Part shown: positions 53,711 to 60,929 of the stretch, one piece after another
Position numbering within the stretch: position 1 is the first letter of the stretch
How the letters are laid out: each line of letters begins with the position of its first letter
Assembly (NCBI RefSeq): GCF_005233845.1
Contig: NZ_SZQL01000016.1
Location: forward strand, 62,001 to 126,000
Length of the DNA: 64,000 nucleotides
Direction: 5' to 3'
Source: Ilyomonas limi
Lineage (GTDB): Bacteria; Bacteroidota; Bacteroidia; Chitinophagales; Chitinophagaceae
Program-made: the position numbers and the translations under genes
Notes under the pieces: generated by a model
Told to the model about the DNA's origin: nothing
The model's input: only the letters and a program-made list of their open reading frames with translations
The model's database searches: none

Positions 53711-53766
53711 TATATTCGGCAAACGAACCACAGATGTCCATCACAAAAGCAAAGCCGATGGACGTT
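53711..53766. repeat. Cassette-like junction, copy 2
   Basis: TATATTCGGCAAA (53711-53723) and GACGTT (53761-53766), plus a 7-bp hairpin GTCCATC/GATGGAC (53736-53742, 53757-53763) directly before GTTAGCAGTC. It sits ahead of the RibD-C gene. Confidence 0.45.
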
Positions 53767-53813
53767 AGCAGTCAGGCCGAGACTACACCAATCAGCAAGA
53801 CAAACAAGAACCA

Positions 53814-54347
53814 ATGAGAACACTATCACTTTTCATAGCAGCAAGTTTGGATGGTTATATTGCAAAGCCTAATGATGATCTGAGTTTTTTGAAGTTAGTA
53901 GAAAAAGAAGGAGAAGATTATGGTTATGCAGATTTTACTTCAACTATTGACACCATCATTCTTGGAAGAAAAACCTACGATTGGGTGCTTAGAGAAATTG
54001 GTACTTCTCATTATGATAACGGGGAAAGAAATGTTTATGTTATTACAAGAACTGAAAGACCAAATGTTGGTAAAACGCAGTTTTACACGGGAAACTTAAC
54101 CAAATTAATACGACAGCTAAAAAGTGAAAATGGGAAAAATATCTATTGTGATGGTGGCGCAGAGATTATAAACGAACTTTTAAAAAATGATCTCATCGAC
54201 GAGTTTATCATTTCTGTCGTTCCTGTATTGGTTGGTAATGGTACAAGACTTTTTAAAGACGGCAGACCCGAACAACAACTTGAGCTGGTGAGTTCAAAAT
54301 CATTTGATACAGGTCTAATTCAACTGCATTACAGACGAAAGAAGTAA
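53814..54347 (+). CDS. Dihydrofolate reductase family protein (RibD C-terminal domain)
   Basis: A 177-residue NADPH-dependent reductase of the RibD_C/DHFR fold. It starts RTLSLFIAASLDGYIAKPNDDLSFL, the usual beginning, with TIILGRKTYDWV (about residues 46-57), NIYCDGGAEIINELLKNDLIDEFIISVVPVLVGNGTRLF (about 108-147) as the conserved cofactor-binding half. These stand-alone proteins are common accessory genes and their substrates are unknown; true folate reduction is unlikely. AT-rich like the DinB gene, with a cassette-like junction just upstream. Confidence 0.87.
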   Translation: MRTLSLFIAASLDGYIAKPNDDLSFLKLVEKEGEDYGYADFTSTIDTIILGRKTYDWVLREIGTSHYDNGERNVYVITRTERPNVGKTQFYTGNLTKLIRQLKSENGKNIYCDGGAEIINELLKNDLIDEFIISVVPVLVGNGTRLFKDGRPEQQLELVSSKSFDTGLIQLHYRRKK

Positions 54348-54606
54348 TGTTTAAAGGCCCAACCAGACAAAGGCTGAACTGCTAACAGGTAATTTGTTGT
54401 TATGGGAACAGCCCAGCGCAGCATGAGTAGTAGATTCATTGTTCGGCAGCGGCCCTGGTATGGCTGAATGCTATTAAAGAATAAGATATGATTTGATATT
54501 GACTCTTTAACCGGTTTCAGGTATGAACAAACAGAACACGGAATACCGCTACAGCGCCAAGCTATGAGAGACATTATATACCATTTTTAAAACAGCGCGC
54601 TGCTAC

Positions 54607-55539
54607 ATGAATAGTAACAACCCGGAGGCAAAAACACTTTACGATTTATATCAGCTTTTAGGATTTGGAGTTGACATGATTGATCCTGCAGTTGGCTTTA
54701 CGATTGTTAACCTTAAAGCGGTTGGATTCGAACTACCTTACCGGTCACCATCTTTCCGCCCCGATTATTTTTCCTTTCTTTTTGTAAAGGATGGTTCGGG
54801 TCAATACACTATTGACGAATATTCTTTTAAGACGGTGCCACATTCAATTTATTTTACCAACCCAAGTAACTATAGAACTTTTGGCTGGGATAGCATTGAA
54901 GAAGTATATCTCATTACCTTCGATGAAGCGTTCCTCAAAAAATATGTAAGCAAAGAAATCTTTGAAGACTTTCCCTTTTTACTAACTGAAACGGTAAGTC
55001 CAAAAATAGCAACCGATGAATTTTATAATTCTGTTGAAAAATTATACCAGCAGATTTATAAAGAATATACCGGCGAATCTTCCGCCAAATACAAGATCAT
55101 AGGGCATTTACTTGCTGTTTTATTATACCGCATCAAAGAATACTTCTGGAACGACTACAATCCGATAGATGAAGGCAACCGCAGTTCGCAAATCGTCAAA
55201 TCCTTCAAGCGTTTATTGGAAAAACATTACCGCGAAGTGAGTGCCGGTAAGGTGGAAACCGTGTTCAGGGTGAAGGACTATGCCGATGCACAACACCTTC
55301 ATCCGAATTATTTAAGTAATGTCATTAAAAGCAAAACAGGAAAGCCTATAACTGTATGGATCACCGCTAAAACCATTGCCGAAGCCAAATCATTATTGCA
55401 AAACACTTCTGAAACAATCAAAGAAATCACATATCGCTTAGGCTTTTCCGAAACGGCTCACTTCAGCAATTATTTTAAAAAACATACGGGCATCTCACCG
55501 GTAGAATACCGGAAGGAATGGCTGGAAGCATCGCGCTGA
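54607..55539 (+). CDS. AraC-family transcriptional regulator
   Basis: A 310-residue regulator. The N-terminal ~200 residues form a cupin-like sensor (FRPDYFSFLFVKDGSGQYTIDEYSFKTVPHSIYFTNPSNYRTFG). The C-terminal ~100 residues carry two helix-turn-helices: VKDYADAQHLHPNYLSNVIKSKTGKPITVWI and IKEITYRLGFSETAHFSNYFKKHTGISPVEYRKEW, the AraC signature. It ends about 100 bases before the SDR gene on the same strand and most likely controls it; the inducer is not known. Confidence 0.92.
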   Translation: MNSNNPEAKTLYDLYQLLGFGVDMIDPAVGFTIVNLKAVGFELPYRSPSFRPDYFSFLFVKDGSGQYTIDEYSFKTVPHSIYFTNPSNYRTFGWDSIEEVYLITFDEAFLKKYVSKEIFEDFPFLLTETVSPKIATDEFYNSVEKLYQQIYKEYTGESSAKYKIIGHLLAVLLYRIKEYFWNDYNPIDEGNRSSQIVKSFKRLLEKHYREVSAGKVETVFRVKDYADAQHLHPNYLSNVIKSKTGKPITVWITAKTIAEAKSLLQNTSETIKEITYRLGFSETAHFSNYFKKHTGISPVEYRKEWLEASR

Positions 55540-55605
55540 TAACTCCTCTTTAAAATTTGCAATGAATGCAGTATTCCTTGTAACAGCAGGTAGGCCCGGC
55601 TAACA

Positions 55606-55613
55606 TACCTTTG
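55606..55613 (+). promoter_or_regulatory. Putative -7 box (TACCTTTG) of the SDR gene
   Basis: TACCTTTG lies 27 bases upstream of the first SDR ATG, in the AraC-SDR gap. This suggests the SDR has its own promoter and is a target of regulation, not only read-through. No standard-spaced -33 TTG is obvious. Confidence 0.5.
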
Positions 55614-55640
55614 CCATGTCAACAATAAATACTCACGTAA

Positions 55641-56393
55641 ATGACAGGAACCATGAAAAGTTTATCAAATAAAGTAATTCTTGTAACAGGAGCTTCAAAA
55701 GGTATTGGAGCTGAAGTGGCTAAAAAAATGGCTGCTGCCGGCGCTAAAGTAATTGTCAATTATGCCAGCAACAAGGCCGAAGCCGACAGCATAGTGGCAT
55801 TTATTAAAGAAAACAGTGGTGATGCCATCGCTTTGCAGGCCGACGTTAGCAAAGCTGCAGATGTGAAATTGCTCTTCGATCAATCTATTGCACACTACGG
55901 CAAACTTGATGTGCTGGTAAACAATGCGGGCATAATGATCACTAAATTGCTCAAAGATACCACCGATGAAGATTTCACCCGCCAGTTCGACATTAATGTA
56001 AGAGGTGTGTTCAATACCTTGCGCGAAGCAGCCACCCGGCTTGCAGACAATGGAAGTATCATCAACTTTTCTACCAGTGTAAACCGTTTAATGCTTCCTA
56101 CTTACGGTACCTATGTGGCAACAAAATCTGCTGTTGAACAACTCACAAGAGTATTTTCGAGGGAAGTAGGAAGCCGGGGTATCAATGTCAATTCTGTTTC
56201 ACCCGGCCCCACTAACACTGCACTGTTTGTGAATGGTAAATCACAGGAACAAATCGATCGTTTGGCATCACTTAATCCCTTCGGAAGAATTGGTGAACCC
56301 GGTGACATTGCTGAAGTGGTGGTATTTCTTGCAAGTGATAATGCTAAATGGATCAACGCACAAAATATCGGAATCAATGGTGGAATGGCTTAA
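55641..56393 (+). CDS. Short-chain dehydrogenase/reductase
   Basis: A 250-residue classical SDR. Cofactor motif VTGASKGIGAEVAKKMAAAGA near residue 14, NNAG motif VLVNNAGIM (about 90), catalytic Ser in INFSTSVNR (about 143) and Tyr/Lys in YGTYVATKSAVEQ (about 157-165), then VNSVSPGPTNTALF. The Arg/Asn after the second beta strand (VNYASNKAEA) suggests NADP. It resembles FabG-like reductases, but an AraC-linked single SDR more likely handles an unknown alcohol or ketone. ATG at 55653 is an alternative start. Confidence 0.9.
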   Translation: MTGTMKSLSNKVILVTGASKGIGAEVAKKMAAAGAKVIVNYASNKAEADSIVAFIKENSGDAIALQADVSKAADVKLLFDQSIAHYGKLDVLVNNAGIMITKLLKDTTDEDFTRQFDINVRGVFNTLREAATRLADNGSIINFSTSVNRLMLPTYGTYVATKSAVEQLTRVFSREVGSRGINVNSVSPGPTNTALFVNGKSQEQIDRLASLNPFGRIGEPGDIAEVVVFLASDNAKWINAQNIGINGGMA

Positions 56394-56603
56394 CAACAAA
56401 TTTTTGGCAACCGATAAAGTGAAAGCAAAATAGGTATCGTTCAGGGTTGCTAAACAGTATTAGGAAAGCTGCTCAAAGCTAAACACCATGTATGGACATA
56501 GATTTACACCAAGCGAACTAAACGAGGCTGGTAATTTAGTCTTTTGAGTCTGGTTAGCTGTCACACTGCTACCAGTAGCCGACACAAGGAACTTCTACCA
56601 TAA

Positions 56604-57749
56604 TCAGATAAGTGACAGAATATAGCCGAAGACAGCACCGCCAAGGATAACAAAAGCTGTATTTAACCTCTTATAGAAGAAAGTAACGATAAAGCTGAAC
56701 AAAGCAATTAAAATTGTTCGCCAGTCTAATAATGTCAATTTGCCAATTTCAACAATCACCGATAAGATAATGGCAATGGAAACCACGTTTACGGTATCTA
56801 AGAAAGCACTCATAATTTTAGACTTTCTTAGTTGTGGTATCATAGGATTGAGTAATGCTACAAATAAAAAGGATGGAAGAAAGATACCGATAGTAGCTGC
56901 AACTGCCCCTGCTGCACCGCCAATTTGCCATCCGATAAAGGTTGCTGATGAAAAAACAGGACCAGGTGTAAATTGGCCTACGGCAATGGCATCTACCAAT
57001 TGTTGCTTTGTGAGTAATCCTTTATCTACCAGTTCTGCGTCTAAAAAAGCAAATAATACATAACCGCTGCCGTAAAGGATTGAACCGATTTTAAGAAAAG
57101 TGAGAAAAAGTTTGATGTCTGATAAACTGGTATTGGTGTTAGAGATTTGCAATAGCACAAAGGGGAATATGCCATTGGCTGTTTTGCTTGAGTTCTTTAA
57201 AAGATACATGATCATGCCTAAAAAACCACTACCAAAAAGCACATAGATTTCATTGAAGCCTGCTAATACCGCAACCGCTGCCAATATTCCAATAATTCCC
57301 AATTCAACATTTTTCAATGCTTTTCTTCCCAAACCAATCATTAGGGACAGCACTACGGCAATGATAGCAGGCTTAATACCATAAATGAATGGCTGCACTT
57401 GTGGCAATTGTCCGTACTGCTGATACAACCATGCAAAAAAAGCAGTAATAATCACAGCTGGAATAATGAAACAACAACCTGCTACAATCAGCCCTCTCCA
57501 GCCTGCCTGCTCGTGACCTATATGCATGGTCATTTCGGTGGAGTTAGGACCCGGTATTAAATTGGTTGCGCCCATGAGGTCCAAAAAATGTTCTTCGGTC
57601 ATCCATGCTCTTTTCCTGACTACTTCTTCCTGCATAAGGGCAATATGTACAGCAGGACCACCAAAGCCAATGATGCCTAATTTTAAAAACAGCTTTGCTA
57701 TTTCCGAAAGTGAGTTCCGGTTTGTTACCTGCTTTTTTACTTTTTCCAA
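56604..57749 (-). CDS. chrA: Chromate transporter (ChrA/CHR family)
   Basis: A 381-residue membrane protein with two homologous CHR halves and about ten hydrophobic segments. First half: FLKLGIIGFGGPAVHIALMQEEVVRKRAWMTEEHFLDLMGATNLIPGPNSTEMTMHIGHEQAGWRG. Second half: FLKIGSILYGSGYVLFAFLDAELVDKGLLTKQQLVDAIAVGQFTPGPVFSSATFIGWQIGG. Both carry the GFGG/PGP signatures of chromate exporters. The only usable start is a TTG at 57749 inside the upstream small gene (overlap 13 bases), since no ATG precedes the first helix. It is the last gene of the DoxX-hemerythrin operon. Chromate efflux is inferred from the family. Confidence 0.9.
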   Translation of the reverse strand: MEKVKKQVTNRNSLSEIAKLFLKLGIIGFGGPAVHIALMQEEVVRKRAWMTEEHFLDLMGATNLIPGPNSTEMTMHIGHEQAGWRGLIVAGCCFIIPAVIITAFFAWLYQQYGQLPQVQPFIYGIKPAIIAVVLSLMIGLGRKALKNVELGIIGILAAVAVLAGFNEIYVLFGSGFLGMIMYLLKNSSKTANGIFPFVLLQISNTNTSLSDIKLFLTFLKIGSILYGSGYVLFAFLDAELVDKGLLTKQQLVDAIAVGQFTPGPVFSSATFIGWQIGGAAGAVAATIGIFLPSFLFVALLNPMIPQLRKSKIMSAFLDTVNVVSIAIILSVIVEIGKLTLLDWRTILIALFSFIVTFFYKRLNTAFVILGGAVFGYILSLI

Positions 57750-57949
57750 GCGGCTTCATTCTTTTGCTCATAATCATTAAAAGCTTTCTCCAAACCTGTT
57801 ATCACTTCTGCAGACACTTCAAATAATGCCTTTGCTGATGGGTCTTGTAATCTCTCCACGTCTCTGCGTAAATGGTCAATCAGTGCCCTGAATTCCTTCT
57901 TTACATTGGCAGTATGCTCCATTGGATTACTGGTATTTTTTTCTTCCAT
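57737..57949 (-). CDS. Small helical protein of unknown function
   Basis: A 70-residue acidic-basic, entirely helical protein (NVKKEFRALIDHLRRDVERLQDPSAKALFEVSAEVITGLEKAFNDYEQKN). No cysteine, no membrane segment, not recognised by family. It lies between the hemerythrin gene (46 bases away) and chrA, whose start it overlaps by 13 bases, so its translation probably drives that of chrA. It may be a small stress or regulatory protein, but nothing shows this directly. Confidence 0.72.
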   Translation of the reverse strand: MEEKNTSNPMEHTANVKKEFRALIDHLRRDVERLQDPSAKALFEVSAEVITGLEKAFNDYEQKNEAAWKK

Positions 57950-57995
57950 AACATACTTTTTTATTGGTTAATAATTTTGTTTATCGAAAAGTAAA

Positions 57996-58730
57996 TTACA
58001 CCTGCGGTGTAAATTGTGATAACTCGTAAATGCCTAATGACTTTTCAATAGCTGCTACCTTATTCACCATTGCTTCAAAACCATCATTACCAAATAATTT
58101 ATGCTCATTGTTTTCAAATTCTTCTCCTAAACTGTCATATTCGTTCTTTGAAACTATTTTTCTGAATGCAGGAAATAAAACGGTGTCTTCTCGCGCTTCA
58201 TGCGGACGATACATGGTATTGAATAAAGTAAGCAGTTGAATGAGTTGTTGATTTTCTGCGTCTGTTACTGTTTGCGATTTCGTCAGTTGTATAATCTGGT
58301 CTGTCAATCTTCTGCCTGCCTGGTGTTGTTGCAGGAGCACACTTACCAAATCAGTTAGTTGATTTGCTTTCTGAAAGCGGGGAAATAAATAATTTTCTTC
58401 CTGTTTTTCGTGATAGTCTTCAACAAATGTGCGAATGATATTTGCAGCATTGCTTAACGCTTCCTTTGGAAAAGCTGTTTTGTTTACAAGATGTGTTTTG
58501 CAGGTATCATAAATCAAAAGAACTCTGTTTAATAGTCCATGCTCCTGCATTAAATCTTCGGGTGGCGATACTTCCTGTCCTTCCCCTTCCTCTTTTTCAT
58601 CATTGTCTTTGCAACCCGAAAGCAAGCGAATACCTGCCGCTCCCGAAAAGGTAATAATCAAGCTTTTCTTTACAAAGTCTCTGCGCTGTGTGTTTGTATC
58701 TTCATTGAAATGATCGATTTTTTGTTTCAT
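57996..58730 (-). CDS. Tat-exported hemerythrin-domain lipoprotein
   Basis: A 244-residue protein. The N-terminus carries a twin-arginine motif (TQRRDFVKKSLIITFSGAAGIRLLSGC) with a lipobox-like LSGC, so it should be exported folded, with its metal cofactor in place. The rest is a hemerythrin fold with candidate di-iron ligands: EHGLLNRVLLIYD (about 70), DYHEKQEENYLFPRF (about 120), LQQHQAGRRLTDQI (about 147) and YRPHEAREDTVLFPAF (about 187). Such proteins bind oxygen, NO or act in iron repair. It is sandwiched between DoxX and the chrA pair. Confidence 0.85.
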   Translation of the reverse strand: MKQKIDHFNEDTNTQRRDFVKKSLIITFSGAAGIRLLSGCKDNDEKEEGEGQEVSPPEDLMQEHGLLNRVLLIYDTCKTHLVNKTAFPKEALSNAANIIRTFVEDYHEKQEENYLFPRFQKANQLTDLVSVLLQQHQAGRRLTDQIIQLTKSQTVTDAENQQLIQLLTLFNTMYRPHEAREDTVLFPAFRKIVSKNEYDSLGEEFENNEHKLFGNDGFEAMVNKVAAIEKSLGIYELSQFTPQV

Positions 58731-58740
58731 TGTATTTAGT

Positions 58741-59160
58741 TTAAGAGCGAGTGAGCTTTTTATCTATTGAGTTATTGCCGCCGCCATATATCAGCAGGTA
58801 AATCAATAGTAAGGTCATGGCAAAGTCGGTTCTGTATTCGTGCGCAAATGCCCAAAAGCCTTTGCCTGTGAGTATAGAAATTTTGGTAGTAATAAAAGCA
58901 ACAATCATTACTATAAGCAAAGGAATAGCTGCAATCCTCGTTAATAATCCTAACAAAATCAGAATACCGCAAACAATTTCAAACGAGCCGGTAAAATATG
59001 CCCAAAATGCAGGATTGCTGAAACCGATTTTAGTAAACCTTCCTACACCTGTTAGGTCAGGAGTTATATATTTCTGCAAGCCTTCAGAAAGAAAAATCAA
59101 TCCAACTGCGAGGCGACATAGAAGCGTTGGAATTTCAGCCGTTCTGATTATTCGTTTCAT
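58741..59160 (-). CDS. DoxX-family membrane protein
   Basis: A 139-residue protein with four hydrophobic segments (LLCRLAVGLIFLSEGLQKYI near the start, GSFEIVCGILILLGLLTRIAAIPLLIVMIVAFITTKI in the middle, TDFAMTLLLIYLLIYGGGN at the end). DoxX proteins are related to subunits of terminal quinol oxidases and to MPO1-type detoxifiers; this type is often found in redox-stress loci. It is the first gene of the four-gene operon, 10 bases before the hemerythrin gene, and its transcript has a long leader with a hairpin. Confidence 0.86.
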   Translation of the reverse strand: MKRIIRTAEIPTLLCRLAVGLIFLSEGLQKYITPDLTGVGRFTKIGFSNPAFWAYFTGSFEIVCGILILLGLLTRIAAIPLLIVMIVAFITTKISILTGKGFWAFAHEYRTDFAMTLLLIYLLIYGGGNNSIDKKLTRS

Positions 59161-59468
59161 GCTATTTTAGTGTTAGAGAAACCTGCAAATCTCATACAAT
59201 AAATTAAGTTTTAACTATTTATGGGTTTCCACATTATTAATTTATCAGTCGGTTGCAAATCATTAATATTAAAATTTGAATTCAGCTTTGGATTAATTCT
59301 ATTTTCTGCACTTCAGGAATACCAGCCATGTTAAATTCAAATCATGGCTCTATATTACAAAGGTATTCTTTGCAGGCAATAATTGTAATTACTGCTTATC
59401 TGTACGCCAGCATCTAAATTCCTCCTCTTTATGGCATAACTTTTTCATTATTAATATAAAATTCGACT
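59161..59468. other. Divergent intergenic region with a hairpin and -7 box
   Basis: About 308 AT-rich bases between the DoxX operon and the acidic-protein gene. AGCCATG/CATGGCT (59324-59330, 59343-59349) forms a 7-bp hairpin, and TACCTTTG on the minus strand (59358-59365) may be the operon's -7 box, giving a leader of about 190 bases. Confidence 0.5.
59358..59365 (-). promoter_or_regulatory. Putative -7 box (TACCTTTG) of the DoxX-chrA operon
   Basis: Matches TAnnTTTG on the minus strand, about 200 bases upstream of the DoxX start. The hairpin at 59324-59349 would be at the very 5' end of the transcript. No good -33 element. Confidence 0.4.
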
Positions 59469-60089
59469 ATGGAAGAAAAGAAAACAAATCCTATTAATAC
59501 GCCTGCAGAAGTAGATCAGACAAAAGACCCAAAGATTGACCAGGATTTTCCGGGTTATCCGCATTACCCTGCAAAAGAAGATATTATGAATCCGCAAAAT
59601 CACACGGAACGGGTGAATGCTAATGTAGAAAATCTTACGCACGACAACCTGCGCAACGAGCCGGCAGATAAAAAAAAACTGGAAGAACCAGTAAACCCAA
59701 AGGAAGTAACCAGCGTAAGTCCGGATGAAACCCAAGGCGAAGATATAGATGATTCAGGCATTGTAATGGGCACCGAAGCCGATGTAACCAGAGAAGACTG
59801 GCTTGCACTGGGCGACCCTAACAGAGACCTGGATGTGGATGAAGATGAAGAAATCTTTTCGGAAGCTTCCGGCTCTGCCTTTGAAGCTACCGAAGAAACT
59901 GTAAGTGACTTTGACAGCCGTGACCTGCGCGACGAACTGGAACGTGTTGGCGGTGACTTAGACGTTGCCGGCGAAGAATTGGATGATGCTAACGAGGAAA
60001 TAGGTGAAGAAGACGAAGAAAATAATTACTACAGCCTTGGCGGTGACCGCCACGATAATTCTGATGACGATCCCGATTCGAGCTATTGA
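59469..60089 (+). CDS. Highly acidic protein of unknown function
   Basis: A 206-residue protein, strongly acidic: the second half is dominated by Asp and Glu (DVDEDEEIFSEA, GDLDVAGEELDDANEEIGEEDEE) with few hydrophobic residues. No signal peptide or membrane segment. The first ~75 residues are polar with Pro, Asn and Lys. It is likely disordered or calcium-binding, but I do not recognise the family. It overlaps the end of the convergent aroQ gene by seven bases. Confidence 0.65.
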   Translation: MEEKKTNPINTPAEVDQTKDPKIDQDFPGYPHYPAKEDIMNPQNHTERVNANVENLTHDNLRNEPADKKKLEEPVNPKEVTSVSPDETQGEDIDDSGIVMGTEADVTREDWLALGDPNRDLDVDEDEEIFSEASGSAFEATEETVSDFDSRDLRDELERVGGDLDVAGEELDDANEEIGEEDEENNYYSLGGDRHDNSDDDPDSSY

Positions 60090-60502
60090 TAGAGGAAATA
60101 AGTAACTGCCAGTGCATACCCTTTCAGCCCTAAGCCGCTTATGGTGCCCTTACATTTTGCCGACACGTGCGAAATTTTCCTGAAATCTTCCCGCGCATGT
60201 ACATTGCTGATGTGTACTTCTATTACCGGCGTAGTTATAGCAGCAATGGCATCACCAATGGCAACAGAAGTATGCGTATAACCACCCGGATTAAAAATAA
60301 TACCATCAGATGTAAAGCCTTGCTGCTGCAAAAAATTGATCAACTCCCCTTCTACATTGCTTTGCAAATAAGTGAACTGTACGTTTGGAAACTGTTCCTG
60401 TAATGCTTTGTAATAATCTTCAAAAGTCTGGCTGCCGTACACACCCGGCTCGCGCGTACCCAGTAAGTTGAGGTTAGGCCCGTTGATAATGGTAATTTGC
60501 AT
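60083..60502 (-). CDS. aroQ: Type II 3-dehydroquinate dehydratase
   Basis: A 139-residue enzyme of the shikimate pathway (3-dehydroquinate to 3-dehydroshikimate). Type II signature: ITIINGPNLNLLGTREPGVYGSQTFEDY (residues 3-30), with the Tyr of PGVYG as catalytic base; IIFNPGGYTHTSVAIGDAI and VIEVHISNVHAREDFRKISHVS carry the substrate-binding residues. Single gene; no other aro genes here. The length is typical. Confidence 0.95.
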   Translation of the reverse strand: MQITIINGPNLNLLGTREPGVYGSQTFEDYYKALQEQFPNVQFTYLQSNVEGELINFLQQQGFTSDGIIFNPGGYTHTSVAIGDAIAAITTPVIEVHISNVHAREDFRKISHVSAKCKGTISGLGLKGYALAVTYFLYQ

Positions 60503-60929
60503 GAGTGCAAATTAGGTAGTTTTGAGGAAGGAAGTACAATGTATCAACTTCAACCAGGTACGAAGGATTCATTACACTACTGGTTTCTGATCTCATTCTG
60601 ACGGACTGAAGGAAAAATAATCTTTATTTATAATCATTATTGTGAATATAATAATATCAAAATAGACCTCCATAGTTAGACGTTTTTATATTTCAAGTAT
60701 CTTTTCTGCCAAATTGTAAAAGAGACATACATGAATACAGGGTTTGCTGCTGGTATTGCTCTCCCGGTTGCTATCTCACCAACAGATGCGTATTGGTTTA
60801 GCGAAGTTGCTTATTGAAGAAACATACATTTAAATACATCACTGATTGGTGGAACACCTACCGATGGTGGGAAATATACCCGCCACTTAACAGATACTGC
60901 AGGCATCCCATCATCATTAAGTTATTGCT
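60503..60929. other. Divergent intergenic region with a possible gene remnant
   Basis: About 427 AT-rich bases. A short frame at 60731-60914 (plus strand) with an internal TGA reads IALPVAISPTDAYWFSEVAY then GGTPTDGGKYTRHLTDTAG, which resembles the bacterial Ig-like He_PIG pattern and may be a decayed fragment of a surface-protein gene; weak evidence. Confidence 0.3.

Noticed and set aside
52700-54400. A classical integron with attC sites
   Set aside because: GCCTAACGTTGGAT resembles fused integron core motifs, but I cannot pair complete simple and inverse cores at attC spacing, GTTAGCA at 53764 breaks the GTTRRRY rule, and no integrase gene is in the window. Kept only as a cassette-like hypothesis.
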